Assembly: GCF_042646385.1 (NCBI RefSeq)
Contig: NZ_JBHRTO010000001.1
Location: 992,001-1,056,000 of the forward strand
DNA length: 64,000 nucleotides
Reading direction: 5' to 3'
Source of the DNA: Cypionkella sinensis
GTDB lineage: Bacteria > Pseudomonadota > Alphaproteobacteria > Rhodobacterales > Rhodobacteraceae
Shown here: positions 9,220 through 18,316 of the stretch, piece after piece
Position numbering within the stretch: position 1 is the stretch's first letter
How the letters are laid out: every line of letters starts with the position of its first letter
Notes under the pieces: model-generated
The model's database searches: none
The model's input: only the letters and a program-made list of their open reading frames with translations
What the model was told of the DNA's origin: nothing
Position numbers and translations under genes: made by a program

Positions 9220-10365
9220 GCCCGCACTCTGCCCCATATACGCCGTCAGCCGTGCAAGCCCCTCAACGATATCAGCAGTCCCGCGCGCGTAAGAAAATCG
9301 CAGGGTCTGCCGCCCGCGCACAGGGTCAAAGTCCAAGCCCGGCGTCACCGCTACCCCGGCGTTGTGCAGGATGTCGCGGGCGAAGGCCAATGAATCTTCG
9401 GTGAAGGCGCTGACATCGGCGTAGATGTAGAAGGCGCCATCTGGCGGTGCGATCTTGTCAAACCCCGCACGCGGCAGGCCTTCCAGCATCAGACGGCGGT
9501 TCTCGGCGTAAACCGCGCGGTTGGCCTCCATCTCATCAATGCAATCCAGCGCGGCCAGTGCTGCCACCTGGCTGACATGCGGTGCGCAGATGAACATGTT
9601 CTGCGCCAGCCGCTCAACCGTGCGGATGTGATCCTCGGGCACCACCATCCAGCCCACCCGCCAGCCGGTCATGCTGAAATACTTCGAAAAACTGTTGATC
9701 ACATAGACATCATCGCTGATTTCCAGCGCCGAATGCGCACGCTCGCCGTAATGCAGGCCGTGATAGATTTCGTCCGAGACAAAGCTGATGCCGCGCTGAT
9801 GCGCATATCCGATCAACGCCGCCAGCGCGTCTTTCGACAGCATCGTGCCTGACGGATTGCCCGGTGAGGCGACGATAAGACCCTTCATATTCACACCGTC
9901 CAGATCAGCAGGCACTGGTTGCAGGCGGTTCTGTGCCCGCGTCGCAATTCCCACGGGCTGCAGCGACAGCGCCTTCAGGATCTGGCTGTAAGACGGATAG
10001 CCGGGCTCGCCCATGCCCACCCGGTCGCCTGCCTCAAACAGCGCGGTGAAGGCCAGCAGAAACGCGCCAGAAGATCCGGCGGTGACGATCACCCGGTCGG
10101 GGTTCAGCGTAACCCCATACCAGCGTTGATATAATGCCGCGATCCCTGCGCGCAGTTCGGGAATGCCCAGCGACACCGTATAGCCCAAGGCATCCGTCCC
10201 CATCCGCGCCGACAGCGCCGCAATCGCGCCCTGCGGAGCCGGGGTAGATGGCTGGCCCACCTCCATATGGATGATCCGCTGACCCGCCGCCTCTAGCCTT
10301 GCGGCTTCGGCGACCATATCCATCACAATGAAGGGATCAACCTGACCCCGGCTTGATCTATCCAT
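9199..10365 (-). CDS. pyridoxal-phosphate aminotransferase, class I/II fold
   Basis: PLP-dependent enzyme of fold type I, probably transferring an amino group between an amino acid and a 2-oxo acid in the cytoplasm. The 388-residue length is typical. The PLP lysine lies in INSFSKYFSMTGWRVGW (about residues 230-246). Other family marks are VASPGNPSGTML, the pyridine-nitrogen aspartate in SDEIYHGLHYG, and a C-terminal arginine in LRFSYARG. The substrate cannot be named. The C-terminus (SAGASGGSI) is encoded by a dispersed repeat motif and may be a relic of repeat insertion near the stop. The gene ends 7 bp before the amidase start, so the two may be cotranscribed. Confidence 0.9.
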   Translation of the reverse strand: MDRSSRGQVDPFIVMDMVAEAARLEAAGQRIIHMEVGQPSTPAPQGAIAALSARMGTDALGYTVSLGIPELRAGIAALYQRWYGVTLNPDRVIVTAGSSGAFLLAFTALFEAGDRVGMGEPGYPSYSQILKALSLQPVGIATRAQNRLQPVPADLDGVNMKGLIVASPGNPSGTMLSKDALAALIGYAHQRGISFVSDEIYHGLHYGERAHSALEISDDVYVINSFSKYFSMTGWRVGWMVVPEDHIRTVERLAQNMFICAPHVSQVAALAALDCIDEMEANRAVYAENRRLMLEGLPRAGFDKIAPPDGAFYIYADVSAFTEDSLAFARDILHNAGVAVTPGLDFDPVRGRQTLRFSYARGTADIVEGLARLTAYMGQSAGASGGSI

Positions 10366-10457
10366 CGCCCTGCCCCTATTGTTGCCGCCAATAGTGTCGC
10401 CTAGAAGGCGTTCGTCAACCCCGGCCGACCCGTCCGGCCCACCCCGAGGTTTCCCCG

Positions 10458-11219
10458 ATGCGCCCGTTCCTGCAACGCCTGCCCATTCTTGCTGCCCTGC
10501 TCTCTTGCGCCCTCGTCGCCCCCAGCTTTGCCGAGGGGCTGGAGTCGATGACAGAGGCCGAGCGCGCAGCCTTCCGCGCCGAGGTGAAAGCCTACCTCCT
10601 GGAAAACCCCGAAGTGCTGGTCGATGCGATGAATGTGCTGCAAGACCGTCAGGCGCAAGCTGAACAGGCCAATGACAAGCAGTTGGTGATCGACCACAAG
10701 GCTGATCTGTTTGCCGACAAGGCCTCGTGGGTGGGTGGCAACCCGGATGGCGATATCACTGTCGTCGAGTTCATGGATTACCGCTGCGGCTATTGCCGCA
10801 AGGCCTATCAAGAGGTCGAGGATCTGGTGAAAGCCGACGGCAATATCCGCCTTGTGCTGAAAGAATATCCGATCCTGGGCGAGGATTCGGTCACCTCGGC
10901 GCGCTTTGCCATCGCCGTGCTGCAACTGCATGGCAATGACGCCTACAAGAAAGCCCATGACGCACTGATCACCCTGCGCGGGACGCCCGATGCCAGCACT
11001 TTGGGGCGTCTTGCCACTGATCTGGGGCTTGATGTGCAAGCGGTGCTGGCCAAGATGGGCTCGCCCGAAGTCAGCGCCGTTATCGCGCAAAATCAGGCGC
11101 TTGGCGACAAGATGGCGATCAGCGGCACCCCGACTTTCGTGATCGACGGCCAGATGCTGCGTGGCTATGTGCCGCTGGATGGAATGCAGCAGATCGTGGC
11201 GCAAGAACGCAAAAGTTGA
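10458..11219 (+). CDS. DsbA-family periplasmic thiol oxidoreductase
   Basis: Exported thioredoxin-fold protein of 253 residues. A signal peptide ends around residue 25 (APSFAEG). A helical N-terminal region of the ScsC/Com1 kind (about 30-90) precedes the DsbA-like domain. The redox motif is CGYC (MDYRCGYCRKAY, about residue 112), and the cis-proline loop is GTPTFVIDG near residue 224. Proteins of this class form or isomerise disulfides in the periplasm. The extended N-terminal helix in ScsC mediates oligomerisation, which may apply here. A GAGG ribosome-binding site precedes the ATG. It is divergent from the aminotransferase gene and followed after 108 bp by the RTX protein gene. Confidence 0.9.
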   Translation: MRPFLQRLPILAALLSCALVAPSFAEGLESMTEAERAAFRAEVKAYLLENPEVLVDAMNVLQDRQAQAEQANDKQLVIDHKADLFADKASWVGGNPDGDITVVEFMDYRCGYCRKAYQEVEDLVKADGNIRLVLKEYPILGEDSVTSARFAIAVLQLHGNDAYKKAHDALITLRGTPDASTLGRLATDLGLDVQAVLAKMGSPEVSAVIAQNQALGDKMAISGTPTFVIDGQMLRGYVPLDGMQQIVAQERKS

Positions 11220-11327
11220 TTTCCTGACCTGATTTGTCACTTGCCCGAGGCTAACCGACGGCTAGTCTTTGCATATTCAAACGCCTGCGGGCGACTAATT
11301 TTGCAATGACCAGCTCAGAGGCCGAAG

Positions 11328-13868
11328 ATGGCAGACAACGTCTATGATTTTGACGCACTTGTTGCGGCGGGAACGCGCTATGTGACCGATGACGGCACGG
11401 GGCAGGATTGGATCACGCTGCAAACCGTGCGCACGATCAGCCAAGCGGCCATCAACACCGGCAATTATGCCGTGCGTGTCTTCCTGACCACCACCACCTT
11501 TCAGGAAGGTCGCGCCTATGCGGAATGGATGCAGACCGATCCTTTTTTGGTTTATACACCGGTGCAGTTTACCGGCGTGATCGAGAACATTCAGGGGGCG
11601 AATGGGCGCGAAGCCTATTCGGGCAACGGATCGGCCAACATCATTTATGGCGATTGGGGCGATGCTCCAGGTGGCGATGACTACATCGCGGGCCTTGGTG
11701 GCGATGACAGGCTGTATGGCATGGGTGGCAGCGACCAGATTGATGGCGGCGATGGCAATGATATCCTGTGGGGCGATGCCGATCTGTCGGCTCAAGGCGA
11801 TCTCAACATCGCATCCGGTGATGACACGCTGATCGGTGGCAATGGTGATGACACGTTGATCGGTGGCTTGGGCACCAACAGCCTTGATGGCGGCGCGGGC
11901 TTTGATACCACCAGCTATGCTGATTACGCATTTACCGGCACGGGCGCCTATCATGTCGATGTCGATCTGACCCAACGCCGCGCCACGCTTTATTACACCG
12001 ATTATTATGACGGCACCGTCTCCACTCAAGCCATCGACAACGTGCAAAGCATTGAGCGTTTCGTAGGCACCGCCGAGGCCGATACGATGCGCGCGGGCAA
12101 TGCGTTTACGCTGGGTGATCAGGCGCGCATCAGCTTTGAAGGTGGCGGCGGGGCTGATACGCTGATCAGCGGCGTCGGAGCGGATGCGCTTTACGGCGGC
12201 GCGGGCGATGATCGGCTGGATGCAGGCGGCAACGGCAATATCGACTACATTGCCGATCTGTTGGCAGGCGGCACCGGCAACGACACCTATCTGCTGCACG
12301 GCGACGCCGAAGTGGTCGAGCTTTGGGGCGAAGGCAATGACACGGTGATCAGCGACCGCTCCTACGCCTTGGGCTACAACCTTGAAAATCTGGTGCTCAC
12401 TGCCGCTTCCGGGGCTGCCTCTGGCTATGGCAATGTGCTGGACAACCGCCTTGAGGGCAATGCCGACGCCAACTGGCTGGATGGCCGTGGCGGCATCAAT
12501 ACGCTGGTCGGTGGCGCGGGCGATGACAGCTATGTCGTCCACCGCACCTACACCTATACTCTGCTTGATTACGTCGTCGAACTGGCCGATGGCGGCACCG
12601 ATACGGTGTTCAGCGCCGATACCATGACGCTGGCACTCTACGACAATGTCGAAAACCTGACGCTGACCGGCACCGGAAACTTCAGCGGCAGTGGCAACGC
12701 GCAGCGCAATCTGATCACGGGCAACAGCGGTGGCAACATTCTGAGCGACTTTGGCAGCTATGACACGCTGGCGGGCGGCGTGGGCGGTGATCTTTATATC
12801 ATCAACGATGTGACGACGCAGGTGATCGAGACCGCAGGCAACGGCATTGATGCCGCAAATGTCACCGTCAACTATACTCTGGCCGCCGAGGTCGAGAATC
12901 TGCGGCTGCTTGTCGCCGGCCTGAAGGGCACCGGCAACGCGCTGAACAACCAGATGACCGGATCATCAGGGGTTGATTGGCTGCTGGGCATGGCGGGCAA
13001 TGATATCCTGCTGGGAAATGCAGGCAACGACACGCTGCAAGGGGGCGATGGCAATGATACCCTGCGCGGGGATGCGGGGAATGATCTGATCTACGGCGGA
13101 ACGGGCATTGATACGGCTTTGTTCAGCGGCCAGAACGCGGTGCGGGTCGATCTTGCCGTTACCACCGCGCAAAACACCGGGCTTGGCTTCGACCAGATCG
13201 CGGCCGTTGAGAATGTCCAATCCGGCAACGGCGCGGATGTGCTGCGGGGTAACAGCGTCGATAACGTGCTGACCAGCGGCAATGGCAATGATGATCTGTT
13301 TGGCGCAGGCGGGAATGACACGCTGAACGCAGGCGCAGGCAACGACACCCTGCGCGGTGACGCAGGAAATGACGCGCTGTATGGCGGTGCGGATATCGAC
13401 ACCCTGGTGTTCACCGCCGCAACCGCAGTCAATGTCAATCTGGGGCTGACGCGGGCACAAGACACGGGCTATGGGCTGGACGTGATCGTGGGGATCGAAA
13501 ATATCACCAGCGGCGCAGGCGCTGATTGTCTGACCGGCAATGGCACACATAACATGCTGATTGGCAACGCAGGCAACGATACCCTATCTGGTGGAGCCGG
13601 GGGCGACACGTTGATCGGTGGCACCGGCAATGATCAACTGACGGGTGGCGCTGATGGTGATCTGTTTGTGTTCACCAGCAGTGACGGCACGGATGTGATT
13701 GCAGATTTCCAGAATGGCTTGGACCTGATCCGCACATCGACCCCGTTCAGCGCTGTCACCGTGCAGGATTCGGGTGCCGACACGCTGCTGATATTCGGCA
13801 CGACACGCGTCACGCTGCTGAACTTTGATCACACGCTGATCGGGGCCGAGGATTTTCTGATCATCTGA
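11328..13868 (+). CDS. large RTX calcium-binding repeat protein
   Basis: An 846-residue, very acidic and glycine-rich protein made almost entirely of RTX nonapeptide repeats that bind calcium in parallel beta-rolls. Repeat clusters of the GGxGxDxLx type occur at about residues 108-150, 165-190, 275-310, 555-590 and 680-720, and again near 745-775. A roughly 100-residue non-repeat N-terminal domain has no family I recognise, and there is no classical signal peptide. The C-terminus (about 776-846) resembles the serralysin-type terminal domain used for type I secretion, so secretion by a TolC-dependent ABC exporter is likely. No exporter gene is nearby. The two blocks at about 580-640 and 672-725 look like an internal duplication. 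Confidence 0.88.
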   Translation: MADNVYDFDALVAAGTRYVTDDGTGQDWITLQTVRTISQAAINTGNYAVRVFLTTTTFQEGRAYAEWMQTDPFLVYTPVQFTGVIENIQGANGREAYSGNGSANIIYGDWGDAPGGDDYIAGLGGDDRLYGMGGSDQIDGGDGNDILWGDADLSAQGDLNIASGDDTLIGGNGDDTLIGGLGTNSLDGGAGFDTTSYADYAFTGTGAYHVDVDLTQRRATLYYTDYYDGTVSTQAIDNVQSIERFVGTAEADTMRAGNAFTLGDQARISFEGGGGADTLISGVGADALYGGAGDDRLDAGGNGNIDYIADLLAGGTGNDTYLLHGDAEVVELWGEGNDTVISDRSYALGYNLENLVLTAASGAASGYGNVLDNRLEGNADANWLDGRGGINTLVGGAGDDSYVVHRTYTYTLLDYVVELADGGTDTVFSADTMTLALYDNVENLTLTGTGNFSGSGNAQRNLITGNSGGNILSDFGSYDTLAGGVGGDLYIINDVTTQVIETAGNGIDAANVTVNYTLAAEVENLRLLVAGLKGTGNALNNQMTGSSGVDWLLGMAGNDILLGNAGNDTLQGGDGNDTLRGDAGNDLIYGGTGIDTALFSGQNAVRVDLAVTTAQNTGLGFDQIAAVENVQSGNGADVLRGNSVDNVLTSGNGNDDLFGAGGNDTLNAGAGNDTLRGDAGNDALYGGADIDTLVFTAATAVNVNLGLTRAQDTGYGLDVIVGIENITSGAGADCLTGNGTHNMLIGNAGNDTLSGGAGGDTLIGGTGNDQLTGGADGDLFVFTSSDGTDVIADFQNGLDLIRTSTPFSAVTVQDSGADTLLIFGTTRVTLLNFDHTLIGAEDFLII

Positions 13869-13903
13869 ACGGGGCTGGCCTTCTGGGGCCAAACCTTATG
13901 GGG

Positions 13904-15028
13904 CTAAGCTTCGGCCTCGGCATTGGCCGCCTCAATCTCGGCTGCGCGCTTTTCCACCAGCGCGACGATATGATCGACCATGCCCTCATTGCCGAGCTTG
14001 TGATCCTGCTTGCCCGCCAGATACACCATCCCCGACCCTGCCCCGCCGCCGGTAAAGCCGATGTCTGTCATCAGCGCCTCACCGGGGCCGTTCACCACGC
14101 AGCCGATGATCGACAGGCTGAGCGAGGTGGTGATATGTGCCAGCCGATCCTCCAGTGCCGAAACGGTCTTGATCACGTCAAACCCCTGCCGCGCGCAGGA
14201 TGGGCACGAGATGATCGTCACACCGCGATGCCGCAGGCCCAGCGATTTCAAAATCTCAAAGCCGACTTTCACTTCCTCGACCGGATCGGCAGAGAGTGAG
14301 ACCCGAATGGTATCGCCAATCCCCGACCACAGCAGATTCCCGAGGCCAATCGCCGATTTCACCGTGCCGGACACCAGCCCCCCGGCCTCGGTGATGCCCA
14401 GATGGATCGGCGCATCGGTGGCCATTGCCAGTTGCTGATAGGCGGCAGCGGCCATGAACACATCCGACGCTTTCACCGAAATCTTGAATTCGTGGAAGTC
14501 ATTGTCCAGCAACAGGCGGATATGATCCATCCCGCTTTCCACCATCGCATCCGGGCAAGGCTCGCCATACTTGTCCAGCAGATGCTTTTCCAGACTGCCC
14601 GCGTTCACACCGATGCGGATAGAACAGCCGTGGTCTTTCGCCGCCTGCACCACATCGCGCACGCGCTGCGCATTGCCGATATTGCCGGGGTTGATGCGCA
14701 GACAAGCGGCACCCGCTTCTGCCGCCTCAATCGCGCGTTTGTAGTGGAAATGAATATCCGCCACGATCGGCACTGGCGATTCCTTGACGATCTCACGCAG
14801 CGCAAAGGTGCTGCCCTCGTCCGGCGTCGACACCCGCACGATATCGGCACCCGCAATGGCACAGCGTTGAATTTGCTCAATCGTTGCCGCCACATCGGTG
14901 GTCAGGGTGTTGGTCATGGTCTGGACCGAAATCGGCGCATCGCCCCCCACCAGCACCTTGCCGACACGGATCTGCCGCGACACCCGCCGCTCGATATTGC
15001 GCCAAGGGCGGATCGGATTATGGGTCAT
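13904..15028 (-). CDS. ispG: 4-hydroxy-3-methylbut-2-en-1-yl diphosphate synthase
   Basis: IspG (GcpE) is the iron-sulfur enzyme of the methylerythritol phosphate pathway that converts MEcPP to HMBPP for isoprenoid synthesis. The start at 15028 has a strong AAGGAG site and gives 374 residues beginning MTHNPIRPWRNI. The longer frame to 15106 is rejected. The TIM-barrel domain fills the first 260 residues, and the 4Fe-4S cysteines are seen in ISCPSCARQGFD and GCVVNGPGEA. The upstream gene on the same strand is rodZ-like, the same gene order as in E. coli. A hairpin with a T-run between them suggests at least partial transcriptional separation. Confidence 0.96.
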   Translation of the reverse strand: MTHNPIRPWRNIERRVSRQIRVGKVLVGGDAPISVQTMTNTLTTDVAATIEQIQRCAIAGADIVRVSTPDEGSTFALREIVKESPVPIVADIHFHYKRAIEAAEAGAACLRINPGNIGNAQRVRDVVQAAKDHGCSIRIGVNAGSLEKHLLDKYGEPCPDAMVESGMDHIRLLLDNDFHEFKISVKASDVFMAAAAYQQLAMATDAPIHLGITEAGGLVSGTVKSAIGLGNLLWSGIGDTIRVSLSADPVEEVKVGFEILKSLGLRHRGVTIISCPSCARQGFDVIKTVSALEDRLAHITTSLSLSIIGCVVNGPGEALMTDIGFTGGGAGSGMVYLAGKQDHKLGNEGMVDHIVALVEKRAAEIEAANAEAEA

Positions 15029-15064
15029 CGCAGGCTCCTTCTGTCGGCCTATAGATAGACAAGC

Positions 15065-15091
15065 AAAAGCCCCGGAGCAACCGTCCGGGGC
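15065..15091 (-). terminator. intrinsic terminator after the rodZ-like gene
   Basis: GCCCCGGA and TCCGGGGC form an 8-bp stem with a 7-base loop. Read on the minus strand it is followed by TTTTGCTT. It sits 27 bp past the stop of the rodZ-like gene and before the ispG start. Confidence 0.7.
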
Positions 15092-15118
15092 CATTGGCCG
15101 CATCAACTTTGCGCTGCT

Positions 15119-16342
15119 CTATTCCGAGGGTACCGGGACCGAAGCAGGGGCGCTGGCGTCTGCCACATTCACAAACTGCGCCAGATCGGCATCGCCGCTG
15201 ATGTCGGCGGTCTGATAGCCAGTGGTCAGCGCCTCGGCCGACAAGGCCACGTTCTTGACCACCTGCGCGCCGGGCGCTGCGGGGCCATAGGTTTTGCCGT
15301 TCACCACGAAATAGATCGACCCCGAATTGCCAGAACGCAAGACGGCTGCCTGCTGCAACGGCGGCACGGCGTAACGTTCACCCGCATCTAGGATTTTCTC
15401 GAACAGCACGGTGCCATCGGCTGCCGACACCCGCACCCACGACGGGCGCACGGCCAGCACTTCAACACCCGGTTTGGCCTCGGCCACAACCTGCACTGTA
15501 TCGTCAATCGCCTGCTGCAGGCTGTCTTGCGGTGCGGCTGCTGCCCCAGCATCCGCCGTCAACACGCCTGCCACCCGCGGGTTAATCGTGCCAATCGGGC
15601 CATCGCGCGCCGTCAGAACCGGAGCCTCAAGCGCCTCGGGCTGATACAGTCGATCCAACTGATCGCTGCCTGCTTGGGTATCCGCAGCCGGCTGCACGTC
15701 GCCACTTGCATCGGCAACCTGCTCCGGCGCGGCTTTCACGCCTGCAAGCGGGTCCAATTCGGCCACCACCACCGGGGCTTGCTCTACCGGGGCAAGCTGC
15801 ACGCGCTGCACTTCCTGCAACACCGACCAGCCGCCATAGCCAAGCGCCCCGATCAACGCCACCAGCACCGCCAGAGAACCAATCGCACCGGGTTCAACCC
15901 GGGCAAACAGACCTTCGTTGCGTGGAATAAACGCCGTGTTCAGATCGCCAAAGGCTTCGCGGCCTTCGTTCGCCACCTGCCGTGCCCGCATTGCCGTCAT
16001 CGACACCGACGAGGCCGCAGCCGACATGCCATGCGCCACTTCAAAATTCGCTTCACGGCAGAATTTGGCAAAGGCCCAGTCCGGGTCCATCCCCAGATAA
16101 CGTGCGTAAGACCGGACGTTGCCCGCAATGAAACCGGGGGTTTCAAACGCCGAAACATCGGCATTTTCAATCGCGGCGATATAGGTGGCCTTGATCTTCA
16201 ACTCGCGCTGAATATCCAGCAGGCTTTTGCCCAGCGTGGCGCGTTCGCCCCGCATCAGGTCGCCCAAGCGCAGCTCGAAATCATCAAAGCCCTTCGGCTT
16301 ATCCAATTCGGCTGCCGGAGTTTTCACTCTCCGCCCGATCAT
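15119..16342 (-). CDS. RodZ-like HTH and DUF4115 membrane protein
   Basis: Likely morphogenesis protein linking the MreB cytoskeleton to the periplasm. The 407-residue protein has a cytoplasmic Xre-type helix-turn-helix domain (about residues 20-95; GKSLLDIQRELKIKATYIAAIE), a linker, one membrane helix (about 150-172) and a periplasmic, alanine- and proline-rich stretch. It ends in a DUF4115 domain (about 295-385; RPSWVRVSAADGTVLFEKIL and related motifs). This layout is that of RodZ, and the adjacency to ispG matches the E. coli gene order. The specific interaction with MreB is inferred from the family. No mre genes are in the window. Confidence 0.85.
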   Translation of the reverse strand: MIGRRVKTPAAELDKPKGFDDFELRLGDLMRGERATLGKSLLDIQRELKIKATYIAAIENADVSAFETPGFIAGNVRSYARYLGMDPDWAFAKFCREANFEVAHGMSAAASSVSMTAMRARQVANEGREAFGDLNTAFIPRNEGLFARVEPGAIGSLAVLVALIGALGYGGWSVLQEVQRVQLAPVEQAPVVVAELDPLAGVKAAPEQVADASGDVQPAADTQAGSDQLDRLYQPEALEAPVLTARDGPIGTINPRVAGVLTADAGAAAAPQDSLQQAIDDTVQVVAEAKPGVEVLAVRPSWVRVSAADGTVLFEKILDAGERYAVPPLQQAAVLRSGNSGSIYFVVNGKTYGPAAPGAQVVKNVALSAEALTTGYQTADISGDADLAQFVNVADASAPASVPVPSE

Positions 16343-16457
16343 GCGCTGAGCCCCATATCTGCCCCGTATCCCCTGCCACCCTTAAGGGCGACTCATGTTT
16401 TGTCTATTGGGCAAAACCTAGCACGCGGCAAGCGATTCTGCATGTGCAGAAAGACAT

Positions 16458-17681
16458 TTACGCCACAGCTTCGGCACGATTTAGCGCACACTGCCCCCAA
16501 AGGGCGTCCATCGCCTTCACAACTGCGTCAATTGCCTTCGAATCATGCACCGGGGACGGGGTAAACCGCAGCCGTTCGGTGCCGCGCGGCACGGTCGGGA
16601 AGTTGATCGGCTGCACGTAAATGCCGAATTGCTCAAGCAGCATGTCCGACAGCATCTTGCAATGGATGGGGTTGCCGACATGCACGGGCACAATATGCGT
16701 GCCATTATCGATGATCGGCATGCCCAGACCGCGCAGCCGCAGCTTCAGCATCGCGGCATTGGTTTGCTGGGCATCGCGCAGGTGTTGCGCGGTCTTGAGA
16801 TACCGCACCGAGGCCGCAGCCCCCGCTGCCACCGCAGGCGGCAAAGAGGTGGTAAAGATGAAGCCAGGCGCATAGGAACGCACTGCATCCACCATCTTCG
16901 CACTTGCAGCAATATAGCCGCCGAACACGCCATAAGCCTTGGCCAAAGTGCCGTTGATGATGTCGATACGGCCCATCAAACCATCGCGTTCCGCCACCCC
17001 TGCCCCGCGCGGGCCATACATGCCAACGGCATGCACTTCGTCGATATAAGTCAGCGCGTTGAACTCTTCCGCCAGATCGCAGATCGCCTTGATCGGGCCG
17101 AAATCGCCATCCATCGAATAGATCGATTCAAACGCGATCAGCTTCGGCGTGGCCGGATCATCCGCCGCCAGCAATTCGCGCAGATGCGCCACGTCATTGT
17201 GCCGGAATATCCGCTTTGCCCCACCGTTGCGCCGCACACCTTCGATCATCGAGGCGTGGTTCAGCGCATCCGAATAGATGATCAGGCCGGGGAACAGCTT
17301 GGGCAGCGTCGAAAGCGTCGCGTCATTGGCGATATAGGCGCTGGTGAACACCAAGGCCGCTTCTTTGCCATGCAGATCGGCCAACTCGGCCTCAAGCTGG
17401 TTGTGATAAACCGTGGTGCCCGAGATATTGCGCGTGCCGCCCGACCCTGCGCCGGTAGCATCCAGCGCCTCGTGCATCGCCGCCAGCACCACTGGGTGCT
17501 GCCCCATGCCCAGATAGTCATTGCCGCACCAGACTGTGATATCGGCCTCGGCCCCATCAGGCTTGCTCCAGACCGCATGCGGATATGCCCCCTTGCGGCG
17601 TTCGATGTCGATAAAGGTGCGGTAGCGGCCCTCGTCATGCAAACGGCCAATCGCGGTATCAAGGGCGGCGTCGTAGTTCAT
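16458..17681 (-). CDS. hemA: 5-aminolevulinate synthase
   Basis: PLP enzyme of the C4 (Shemin) pathway that condenses glycine with succinyl-CoA, the first step of tetrapyrrole synthesis in alphaproteobacteria. The ATG at 17681 gives 407 residues, the length of Rhodobacter HemA, and lies after GGAGAAG. The first in-frame ATG at 17696 is less likely. The PLP lysine is in NGTLAKAYGVFGGY. The glycine-rich GAGSGGTRNISGTT, and the C-terminal NFPTVPRGTERLRFTPSP, are characteristic. A perfect TTGA-N6-TCAA box lies 53 bp upstream, so oxygen regulation by an FnrL-type protein is likely. Whether a second isozyme (HemT) exists elsewhere is unknown. Confidence 0.97.
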   Translation of the reverse strand: MNYDAALDTAIGRLHDEGRYRTFIDIERRKGAYPHAVWSKPDGAEADITVWCGNDYLGMGQHPVVLAAMHEALDATGAGSGGTRNISGTTVYHNQLEAELADLHGKEAALVFTSAYIANDATLSTLPKLFPGLIIYSDALNHASMIEGVRRNGGAKRIFRHNDVAHLRELLAADDPATPKLIAFESIYSMDGDFGPIKAICDLAEEFNALTYIDEVHAVGMYGPRGAGVAERDGLMGRIDIINGTLAKAYGVFGGYIAASAKMVDAVRSYAPGFIFTTSLPPAVAAGAAASVRYLKTAQHLRDAQQTNAAMLKLRLRGLGMPIIDNGTHIVPVHVGNPIHCKMLSDMLLEQFGIYVQPINFPTVPRGTERLRFTPSPVHDSKAIDAVVKAMDALWGQCALNRAEAVA

Positions 17682-17733
17682 CATCTTCTCCATCATCCTG
17701 CTGCCCTGCTAAAACATATGGCCGCAAGATACC

Positions 17734-17747
17734 TTGATGTGCGTCAA
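17734..17747 (-). promoter_or_regulatory. FNR/FnrL-type binding site upstream of hemA
   Basis: TTGATGTGCGTCAA matches the FNR family core TTGA-N6-TCAA exactly. It lies 53-66 bp upstream of the hemA start codon in the gap to the 134-residue exported protein gene. In R. sphaeroides hemA is known to be activated under low oxygen through FnrL, which makes the assignment credible. Transcription start and orientation are not shown by sequence alone. Confidence 0.75.
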
Positions 17748-17790
17748 ATCGGCGGCGGACGAAAGACGGCAATTTGCCACGCCGCATGTA

Positions 17791-18195
17791 TCAGCCTTTC
17801 GGCGCAATCTCCAACACCAACACGCAAGTGGCCTCACCCTTGCGCAATTTGTCACAGGCCGCCAGCGCATCTTTCGCCGCTGTCGCCTGATCCGGCAATC
17901 CGCCGATGGCCTGTGCCGAGGCGGCCGGCGCGCCTGCGGGCAGGAAGCCGTCATCGGGCGAAACCGCCAGCGCCGCGTAACCCTTGCTGCTGTCGGGCAC
18001 AAAAATTGCCAGCGCTTCCGGGTTGGTCAACACCACACGCAGGGTTGCAAGTTCGGTCTCGGTCAGGAACGGTTGCAGATGCAGGGTGATGCTCGAGTCG
18101 CCCAACTCTGCCGTCTCGGTCTTGACCGCCTCGGCGGCGCCCGCAGTTGCCAGTGCCATGGCCACAGCCATGCCAGCCCCGATATATTTCATCAT
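17791..18195 (-). CDS. small exported protein upstream of hemA, function unknown
   Basis: A 134-residue product with a clear signal peptide (cleavage near GAAEA, about residue 22). The mature part is about 110 residues with no family I can name. It has two cysteines (LAACDKLRKGEATCVLVLE) that may form a disulfide, and a C-terminal pattern suggesting a small periplasmic alpha-beta fold. A GGAG site sits 7 bases before the ATG at 18195. It reads in the same direction as hemA with a 109-bp gap containing the FnrL-type box, so the two may be partly cotranscribed. A role in tetrapyrrole metabolism is suggested only by position. Confidence 0.75.
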   Translation of the reverse strand: MMKYIGAGMAVAMALATAGAAEAVKTETAELGDSSITLHLQPFLTETELATLRVVLTNPEALAIFVPDSSKGYAALAVSPDDGFLPAGAPAASAQAIGGLPDQATAAKDALAACDKLRKGEATCVLVLEIAPKG

Positions 18196-18316
18196 GCCCC
18201 ATCTCCGGCTGTCTGAATTTGCCCCTGTCTATCGCAGCCCGCCGCCACTGGACAGTCCCCCCCGTCCTGTTAGGCTCTGCCGTGCCAATATTTGCCGATA
18301 TATCAAGGAGAGCCCG

